Source: Acidobacteria subdivision 13 bacterium RH2 MAG17b (lineage in GTDB: Bacteria > Acidobacteriota > Terriglobia > UBA7540). From it: a stretch of 42,393 nt of DNA. Below the pieces are notes generated by a model, which saw only the letters and a program-made list of their open reading frames with translations, was not told the origin of the DNA and made no database searches. Positions within the stretch are counted from its first letter, which is position 1. The number at the start of each line of letters is the position of its first letter. Shown here piece by piece: positions 36,666 to 42,393 of this stretch. Made by a program: the position numbers and the translations under genes. The DNA lies in contig NFUN01000062.1 of NCBI GenBank assembly GCA_002197525.1, forward strand, positions 1-42,393, given 5' to 3'.

Positions 36666-37856
36666 ATGCGTCCACTAAGTTTCACTCGGAATCTCGGTGG
36701 TTTTAAGAAAGCATACAAAGCGATACGAGCAGGCTATGCACCAGGAGTTACAGTCAAGCAGTTTCAAGATCGCTGTGGTCTGAGCCATGATGTCTCGTTC
36801 GTGGTCACGGAATTTTTTCTGGGCACGCAGATTCATGGCGGCGAAGAATACATTCTCGCCGACACGCTAATTTCCCAAACGCTAAGCCAGCCCTACAACC
36901 GGCTGATAGCTCGCCTGTACTTCTTCGCGCTCAACCTAAACATGCCCGGTGAACGCCTCAAGGCAGACCATCGCAATCCAGCCATTATGCAGAATACTCT
37001 CGTGCGGGACCATCTGTTTATCAACGATGGGTTTAGCGCAGAACGTTTCGATAAGGATGGCTCAATAGAACCCGCTGTCAAGGGGTTCGGTGGCTTCAAT
37101 TCTCATGACGCTCTTCGGAAGTGGGTTAACAATTACAGTTACATGGCGCAGCAGTGCGAGTTCGTTTGGACCCCTGACGGTCGCGTAGAAACGTTCGCGG
37201 ATACTTGGGGTGCTCTTGCACTGCGACTGTTCTTTGACAGGCATGTAGCGACGAATCCCACACCGGATGTAAACGCGCTGGTGTCTGCCGCGCTGGACAT
37301 GGAACTCTACAAGCTCATTGGTGTTCCGAAATCATGGTTGGATGGCAGGGTCGATGGCGCTGCCGAGATGTTCGTGTCCGATCAGGACTCCGTGTTCCTA
37401 GGGTTTGAAGAAAGTGAAGCTGAGCGACGAGCAGCGAAGCGTGGCGTAGCGCCGCCCCCGCCGCAAGGGGAAACCCAACGGCGAGAAACGCTCATCCAGC
37501 AAATCATTCGGCGCGGAGAAAATCGGCGATTCCTGCAAACAGTCTATAACGGCGAATGCCAACTGTCTGGCGTGAGGCTCATTATGCCGGACGGGTCCTT
37601 TTCAATTGACTGTGCCCATATCCGGCCACTTGGGGCACCCCATTCCGGTATGGATGACGTGAGCAACATGCTGTCTCTTTCGCCGACCATGCACCGATTG
37701 TTCGACCGTGGCTGCGTTCGCATTAATCCAGATACACTCGCTATCGAACTGCTTCACGGCAATGACGTGCTCCATCGCCCGCGGCTCTTGGTCCATGGGA
37801 ATCACGTCATCCATCCAGCGAATCTTGCCTACCACGTCGCAAAAATTCTCAGGTGA
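36666..37856 (+). CDS. HNH endonuclease, candidate restriction enzyme
   Basis: A 396-residue protein. The C-terminal third is an HNH nuclease of the HNH_2 (PF13391-like) kind: CQLSGVRL at 298-305, then H318 (IDCAHIRPLG), N334 (DDVSNMLSLSP) and H343 (TMHRLFDRGCV). The first 280 residues match no domain I recognise; they begin MRPLSFTRNLGGFKKAYKAI and end in a charged linker RRAAKRGVAPPPPQGET. This part may recognise DNA. It shares an operon with the MT-A70 methyltransferase (23 bases apart), so it is probably the restriction partner, but it could be a nicking enzyme or an unrelated nuclease. Confidence 0.85.
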   Translation: MRPLSFTRNLGGFKKAYKAIRAGYAPGVTVKQFQDRCGLSHDVSFVVTEFFLGTQIHGGEEYILADTLISQTLSQPYNRLIARLYFFALNLNMPGERLKADHRNPAIMQNTLVRDHLFINDGFSAERFDKDGSIEPAVKGFGGFNSHDALRKWVNNYSYMAQQCEFVWTPDGRVETFADTWGALALRLFFDRHVATNPTPDVNALVSAALDMELYKLIGVPKSWLDGRVDGAAEMFVSDQDSVFLGFEESEAERRAAKRGVAPPPPQGETQRRETLIQQIIRRGENRRFLQTVYNGECQLSGVRLIMPDGSFSIDCAHIRPLGAPHSGMDDVSNMLSLSPTMHRLFDRGCVRINPDTLAIELLHGNDVLHRPRLLVHGNHVIHPANLAYHVAKILR

Positions 37857-37918
37857 TGGCTTGGCAGCGCTGCCGTTCAGTTAGGGCAATTAACGTGCCA
37901 CTCTTCCCAGGTTAAAGT

Positions 37919-37962
37919 CCAAACTGAGACACTACCAAAGGTCTGGTAGTGGTTCAGTTTGG
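37919..37962. repeat. Right direct repeat plus palindrome
   Basis: CCAAACTGAGACACTACC (37919-37936) and GGTAGTGGTTCAGTTTGG (37945-37962) pair in 16 of 18 positions around an 8-base loop. The right arm and loop make the direct repeat matching 35826-35851. The left copy lacks the upstream arm. It lies about 60 bases after the HNH gene and could also act as a terminator. Confidence 0.7.
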
Positions 37963-38006
37963 GAGTTGTAGCGCCGGTCTATGGCCTGCGGCCACGCCTG
38001 TGCATA

Positions 38007-40361
38007 CTAAGTGCTGCTGTTCCGTTTCAAGCTTGCCCGGAGTAACCACTCCAATGTGAATATTCCCGAAGGCGCCTGCGGCAAGGCCATCCGCGGGCCG
38101 AAGTTGGCCGATGCGGCTTGATTTTTGTGACGTCTTCCGCAACTGCTGAATTTGGCGGTTCCGGTAAGAAGGGCGCGATAAATGACGGCGTCTCGCAGAA
38201 TCGATTCCACGTAGGCGCGCGTATCTATAAACGGGATGCTTTCAGGAAACATTGCCGGGTCCTGCAAGTTGCCGTTCGTGAGCCACTGCTTCACGCGCGT
38301 GTCACCGGCGTTATAAGCGGCCAGAGCCTCAGCCTGGTTGCCTCCAAACATGAGGAAGAGATCGTGCAAGTAACGGCAGCTCACGCGGATGTTGTAACCG
38401 GGGCTGTAAAGCCAACGCACCATCATGCGCCTCCGCCAACGTCCGCGCACGCCGCGCTCGATGGTTTGCGGCATCATCTGCATCAGGCCGCGCGCCTCCG
38501 CCACCGAAGTGGCTCGCGGGGTGAACGCCGATTCCTGCCGGATGAGACCCATGACCAAGTACGGATCCAGGTGATAGGCGCGGGCGTATCTGCGCACAAT
38601 AGGCCAATAGCTCCGGGGATAAAGGAAATCCCAGGCTCGCTTAGGCAAGGCGTCAAAGGAATAGTCCTCGTAATCCGGAACTGCCCTTTTTGCCGAAAAC
38701 AGGGCTGCGGAAGCGTTTCCTTCCGCCAAGTGGAACTTGGCCAGCGCGAGGAAGAACTGCGGATCATCCAGTTGGCTCCCGGCAATGGCATGCACATACT
38801 GGTTCACCAGCGGCTTCAGGTCGAGCGCAGCGAGCGTAGCGGGTGGCGTGAGGAGCGGCTCGGCGGGCGTGGGTTCGCATGGCTTTAGCGCAGGAGGCGG
38901 AAGGGAAGGCAGAGTGACGGGAAGAGCGGATGGGGCGGAGTCCGAAGACGATGCGGCAGCGTTATCCCCCGCGCTGTCACCGCGGGCAACTTTCGCCAGG
39001 AAGCGCTGCGACTTTATACCGTAATAACTGTTTGTAAAACGGCGGACGAGAACTCCGGCTATTGCTGCCGCGCTTGCTGGCGAACCTTCGCGCTCCTTGA
39101 TCCACGCCAGCCAGTAGAGCGCAGCCGGCACGCGCGGGCCCGAAGGGTAATTCTTCAGATAAGTCATCAGCGCGGTTTGCGCCTGGGCCATCTTGCCTGC
39201 CAGCACCGCGTACCAGGCCACGCGCCACGAGGCTTCTTGAGCGTAAGAGTTGCCGGGAAAATTTTGCGCGAGCGGTTGGTAATATTGCGCGGCGGTCTGC
39301 CAGAAACCATGCCGGGCGAAATAGCCTCCGGCGAAAGCCAGAGCCTGCGCGTAAAAAGGCGAATGCGGAGCGCTTTTGTAAAGCTCGTCAAGCGCCTGCA
39401 ACATTGCAGGTTCGTCCTCCGCGCGGTTATCGGCATAAACCAGGAGTGCAAGTCTTTGCGCCTCCTCTTCCGGGTTTCCACGCAACGGGGTCTTGAGCGC
39501 CTCAACCGCTTCTGAATAGCGGTCCAGCCGCAGCAGGCAACGCGCCCGCCCCAATTGCCACTCGACGCGGAAGGGACTGCTGGGCTCGTTCAGCAGCAGG
39601 TTGTCGTATTCGGCAAGCGCGTCCCGGACGTCCGAGTGGTTGAAAAATGCTGCTGCCCGCCCGGTTTTGGTTTCGTCAGACACTTCTGGAAATTGAGATC
39701 CCAGGCGCACGCGAAGATTCATGAGCGCCGCTTCGGCTTCGCGCGCCTCGGGGGCGGTTGGGTATTCATAGAATATCTGCTCGTTTAATTGGGCGGCTTT
39801 GCGCGGATTTTGAGCTTCGGCGTAAGCTTTGGCCAACAGCAGCAGAGCGGACGGACGGCGGAGCGCCTGCGGCTCTGCAGTGAGTGTTTGAAGAGCGCGT
39901 TGCGGGTGGCCTTCCTGGATCAGAAGCTCGCCCAGCAAATCCGCCGCCTGCTGCTGCAAAGTGCTGGAAGGATAACGAGAGGAGAAGTCTTCGAGCACAG
40001 CGATGGCATTCGAGTCCCGGTTCAAGAGCCGGTCCGTGACGGCTTCGTAATATTCGGCGAAATCGGCGAGCGAACATCCGGTCTGCGTAGAGCGCAGCAG
40101 AGTTTCGGCGGCCGGCTCGTAAAGCCTGGCTTCATATTCGCGGTAACCCAGCGTGAAGTAGGCGAGGCCGCGCGCTTCGCTGCCGGAGGCGGAGCGGGCG
40201 TAGCGGCGGAGAGCGTTCCAGCCGCGGCGGTTTGCAGCGTGCAAGGCCAGGCGATGCAGCGTAGGGCTCACCGCGCCCAGCGCGGTGAGCGCGGCGGCCG
40301 GCGCAGCCGTGATGGCCGCCAGCAGAACGATCAGCGTGCTAATTCTAATGAGCCGGTTCAC
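38007..40361 (-). CDS. slt: Soluble lytic murein transglycosylase with TPR-like region
   Basis: A 784-residue periplasmic peptidoglycan transglycosylase. The signal peptide is ISTLIVLLAAITAAPAAALT. Residues 60-450 are helical TPR-like repeats with stretches such as SSTLQQQAADLLGELLIQEG, then a Pro-rich linker, and the catalytic SLT domain near 595-720: E610 in GLIRQESAFTPRATSVAEARGLMQMMP, then YNIRVSCRYLHDLF and the glycan-binding AYNAGDTRVKQW. GTG 40361 overlaps the upstream stop as GTGA, so it is translationally coupled to it. The C terminus runs on past the SLT domain into the repeat-rich tail. Confidence 0.92.
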   Translation of the reverse strand: MNRLIRISTLIVLLAAITAAPAAALTALGAVSPTLHRLALHAANRRGWNALRRYARSASGSEARGLAYFTLGYREYEARLYEPAAETLLRSTQTGCSLADFAEYYEAVTDRLLNRDSNAIAVLEDFSSRYPSSTLQQQAADLLGELLIQEGHPQRALQTLTAEPQALRRPSALLLLAKAYAEAQNPRKAAQLNEQIFYEYPTAPEAREAEAALMNLRVRLGSQFPEVSDETKTGRAAAFFNHSDVRDALAEYDNLLLNEPSSPFRVEWQLGRARCLLRLDRYSEAVEALKTPLRGNPEEEAQRLALLVYADNRAEDEPAMLQALDELYKSAPHSPFYAQALAFAGGYFARHGFWQTAAQYYQPLAQNFPGNSYAQEASWRVAWYAVLAGKMAQAQTALMTYLKNYPSGPRVPAALYWLAWIKEREGSPASAAAIAGVLVRRFTNSYYGIKSQRFLAKVARGDSAGDNAAASSSDSAPSALPVTLPSLPPPALKPCEPTPAEPLLTPPATLAALDLKPLVNQYVHAIAGSQLDDPQFFLALAKFHLAEGNASAALFSAKRAVPDYEDYSFDALPKRAWDFLYPRSYWPIVRRYARAYHLDPYLVMGLIRQESAFTPRATSVAEARGLMQMMPQTIERGVRGRWRRRMMVRWLYSPGYNIRVSCRYLHDLFLMFGGNQAEALAAYNAGDTRVKQWLTNGNLQDPAMFPESIPFIDTRAYVESILRDAVIYRALLTGTAKFSSCGRRHKNQAASANFGPRMALPQAPSGIFTLEWLLRASLKRNSST

Positions 40362-41131
40362 TCGTGCGGAGCGGGATAATCCGATCCCAGCAGCGAAAAG
40401 TCGTTGTAGGCGAGGGTGCGGACCAGTTCCTCGTGAAAATAGTCCTTGGGCGCTGTCATGGCGCGGCTGAAGCGGCTCTCATAAGCGCGGCGGCTGCGGT
40501 CGATGTGAGGTTTGAGCCTGGAGTAAAGGTCTTTGTTCACCCGCCCTTGCGCCACCAGTTCCTTATTGTAAAGCTCGATTTCAGAAACCAGCAGCCGGGC
40601 GTAGCGCATGGCATCGCGGTGGATCTTCTCGCTGGATTCTTCGGTCTGTGAAGGCGCGCCGTTCCTGTCAACCCCTGCCTCGCTGCTGTTCGGCGGTTGC
40701 TTTTCGTGTATAGGACCGGTAGCGACTTGGGCCGGAATTTGTGCTTCGCCGATTTGCCGCTCCCAACTGGCAAGCAAGTCGCCAAGGCGCGCCCGCAAGG
40801 CCTCAACATCGCGCCCGAGAGTTTGAAGCCGTTGGTCCAGCGCTCGCGCTTCTTGCCGCATCTCTTCGCGGAGCTGGTCAACGGGCTTTGGAATTGATCC
40901 AGTGGGCTGCTCTTTCACGGGTGGGACAACCTCACCTGCCTCTCTGGTTACTATGATATCGGCAAGGTGCGCGGTGTCAAGAAAAGAGCAAGCCCGCGGC
41001 AAACCTCTTGCAACCGGCCGCAGCAGCGCGAAATAAATGCAAGTTGCACCGTCATTGGTGCAAAACCAGCGAGGGGGGTCCAACAACAGATTTATTTTCT
41101 GTAGAATGCTCCGGTTTGCACGTGAAATCAC
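40358..41131 (-). CDS. Conserved-looking hypothetical protein, coupled to slt
   Basis: Up to 257 residues; the true start may be later, since the first about 65 residues look non-conserved and no ribosome site was found. Residues about 85-120 form a coiled coil (LREEMRQEARALDQRLQTLGRD). The C terminus contains IHRDAMRYARLLVSEIELYNKEL and VNKDLYSRLKPHIDRSRRAYESRF, a pattern also seen in uncharacterised acidobacterial proteins as far as I recall. Its stop overlaps the slt start. The function is not known; the coupling suggests a cell-envelope link. Confidence 0.7.
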   Translation of the reverse strand: MISRANRSILQKINLLLDPPRWFCTNDGATCIYFALLRPVARGLPRACSFLDTAHLADIIVTREAGEVVPPVKEQPTGSIPKPVDQLREEMRQEARALDQRLQTLGRDVEALRARLGDLLASWERQIGEAQIPAQVATGPIHEKQPPNSSEAGVDRNGAPSQTEESSEKIHRDAMRYARLLVSEIELYNKELVAQGRVNKDLYSRLKPHIDRSRRAYESRFSRAMTAPKDYFHEELVRTLAYNDFSLLGSDYPAPHE

Positions 41132-41420
41132 TGCATCTATTTTAGATTAAGTGGTTTGCACGGATTTTGCGGTTCGAAAGGCCGGTTCGATTCGGTTCAT
41201 CCTTTTTTTCACCTCCGCCTCTCAAGGCAAGAGTCCAATGTCATAGCGCTGCTAACCGGCAGCCGCAGGAGGATGACCGTCCATAACACCAGCATGGAGC
41301 AGGCAGCGATTTCCACTCTACGTCGCACTCGTGCACGATAGCCAACGACATCCTCGCTGCGATACATCGCCACCTGTCCCACACCCAGCACAACTGCTAG
41401 GCGACTTGCTCAGAAGGAAT
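41132..41420. other. Intergenic region
   Basis: About 290 bases with no convincing gene, repeat or terminator. Short frames on both strands lack ribosome sites and recognisable content. Confidence 0.5.
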
Positions 41421-42077
41421 CTACGCAGTACTTCTCAACTGTCGGCGAAATAGCAAGCCAAGACCAAGCAAGCCAATTCCGAACAGGCTCAAAGAAGCCG
41501 GTTCAGGCGTAATAGCAGTTACGTCGCTAACTAACAGGACGCTTCCACTTGCCGCTGTGATGCTGAGCACTGGATCGGACGCGCTCCAGGTGATGTTTGC
41601 CGATCCCATGTTCCCGCCTGCGTCGTTGACACTGACACACGCGGTCCCCGGCGACCCGACCGCGGTCGTCGTGCAGATGCTGCCAATCTCTCCGCTCTGG
41701 ACGCTCGAAAGACCAATGCTCCCGCTAAAGAGACCGTGCGACACGAGATTAGACATATCCAGGTAAATGTACTGGCCCGGATTGGCCTCGTTATCGGACG
41801 TTGCGTTCAAGCCCAAGCCGTCTTCATCGATTGGCGCATCCTTTAGAAATAGGTTATCAGGATTGGTGAGTCCCGTGCTTGAATATCCCGACGCGACGAT
41901 GCTCAATCCGCCGGAAGTGTAAGTTGCCGAATTCTGTCCGAAATCGCCGGGGCAAGCGCCGACCACCGGACTACTCGGACACGCTGCAAAGTTAAACGTA
42001 ACGCTAGTCGCCTGAGCCATAGCCGTTCCAATGGCCACAGCCGCCAGGATAGCCAAAAACCTTAACGTGTTACTCAT
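41421..42077 (-). CDS. PEP-CTERM sorting domain protein
   Basis: A 218-residue exported protein. The signal peptide is FLAILAAVAIGTAMAQA; the C terminus TPEPASLSLFGIGLLGLGLLFRRQLRS is a PEP-CTERM anchor, with PEP motif, membrane helix and Arg-rich tail, recognised by exosortase for transfer to the envelope surface. The middle is a Ser/Gly/Thr-rich beta domain with Cys pairs (AACPSSPVVGACPG). ATG 42077 has AAGGAG upstream; the longer frame from 42110 lacks it. Such proteins are often linked to exopolysaccharide; none of those genes is in view. Confidence 0.92.
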   Translation of the reverse strand: MSNTLRFLAILAAVAIGTAMAQATSVTFNFAACPSSPVVGACPGDFGQNSATYTSGGLSIVASGYSSTGLTNPDNLFLKDAPIDEDGLGLNATSDNEANPGQYIYLDMSNLVSHGLFSGSIGLSSVQSGEIGSICTTTAVGSPGTACVSVNDAGGNMGSANITWSASDPVLSITAASGSVLLVSDVTAITPEPASLSLFGIGLLGLGLLFRRQLRSTA

Positions 42078-42319
42078 ACAATGGTTCTCCTTAGTGTTTG
42101 GATTTTGCACTCGTAAGATTTAGGGGCAATTGGAAGGCCAAACTAAGCGGACGACGCCTGTAAAATCTCAAGTTCAAGCTGCATAAGCGCTTCCCTATAA
42201 TTACCGCAGATTTGGTTGGCTGGCCTAGCAATATTCGGAGCCTCATAGGGTTGCCCAGTGTGCGTCTCTTCGTCCCATATCTGCGCAAATAACGCAAGGC
42301 CGTGTACTCGTCCAGTAGA

Positions 42320-42393
42320 TTAGTGACACTCAGGTTCCTTTCGAGGAGATGAGGATTGAGCCAAGAACTGCTGGGGAGTGAGATAGCCCAAGG
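42320..42393 (-). CDS. IS3-family transposase, C-terminal end (cut by window edge)
   Basis: The minus-strand frame entering from the window edge ends LGYLTPQQFLAQSSSPRKEP, followed by ECH and stop TAA at 42322-42320. LGYLTPxxF is the characteristic end of IS3-family DDE transposases. The bases just past the stop, TCTACTGGACGAGTACA, resemble the minus strand of the relic at 7681-7726. The rest of the gene lies outside the window. Confidence 0.75.
   Translation of the reverse strand, partial: LGYLTPQQFLAQSSSPRKEPECH

Noticed and set aside
42091-42297. 68-residue minus-strand frame upstream of the PEP-CTERM gene
   Set aside because: No ribosome site or recognisable content; it overlaps the promoter region and start of the PEP-CTERM gene.

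Overview
The window reads as a chromosomal segment of a GC-rich, Gram-negative, soil-type bacterium, most likely an Acidobacteriota. This is inferred from gene content and repeat style, not from a marker gene: a PIN/TRAM protein next to ispD-ispF, a PEP-CTERM protein, an ECF sigma/anti-sigma/DUF4097 module, a secreted SpoIVB-type peptidase beside a beta-propeller protein, and many short dispersed palindromic repeats. Genes lie on both strands and no rRNA or tRNA gene was recognised.

Layout. 1-1154: dispersed repeats and a HepT/MntA toxin-antitoxin pair whose toxin gene carries an in-frame amber stop. 1476-4882: glgA (glycogen synthase), trxA, purA. 5125-7431: molybdenum cofactor genes moeA, moaC and moaB. 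7432-8588: about 1.1 kb of repeats and insertion-sequence debris, with one possible small gene behind a good promoter/operator. 8589-11820: an accessory stretch with a trypsin-like protease fused to TPRs, a small orphan, a duplicated 3' gene scrap, a frameshifted membrane gene and a GIY-YIG-like protein. 11982-13007: a Tat-exported aldo/keto reductase. 13016-17074 (minus): der, a PIN/TRAM protein, ispD, ispF. 17257-19831 (minus): a CoA-transferase and an MFS transporter that probably work as a carboxylate uptake and activation pair. 20100-20676: repeats. 20677-24293: an orphan SNF2 helicase and a decayed IS1595-type element.

24610-26515 holds the most striking signal: a siroheme sulfite/nitrite reductase preceded by a short leader ORF with four consecutive cysteine codons, a hairpin around them and a strong intrinsic terminator. 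This is the architecture of a cysteine-sensing ribosome-mediated attenuator, and it argues that the enzyme is an assimilatory sulfite reductase. Then come a HAD-like protein, a secreted hypothetical protein, aroK, the sigma/anti-sigma/DUF4097 operon, the beta-propeller protein and the SpoIVB-type peptidase (26707-35791).

35826-37962 is a compact island with its own promoter. It carries an MT-A70 DNA adenine methyltransferase and an HNH endonuclease with an unrecognised N-terminal half, flanked by near-identical direct repeats, and is a candidate two-gene restriction-modification system. The window ends with a lytic transglycosylase and its coupled upstream partner, a PEP-CTERM protein and the 3' end of an IS3-family transposase cut by the window edge.
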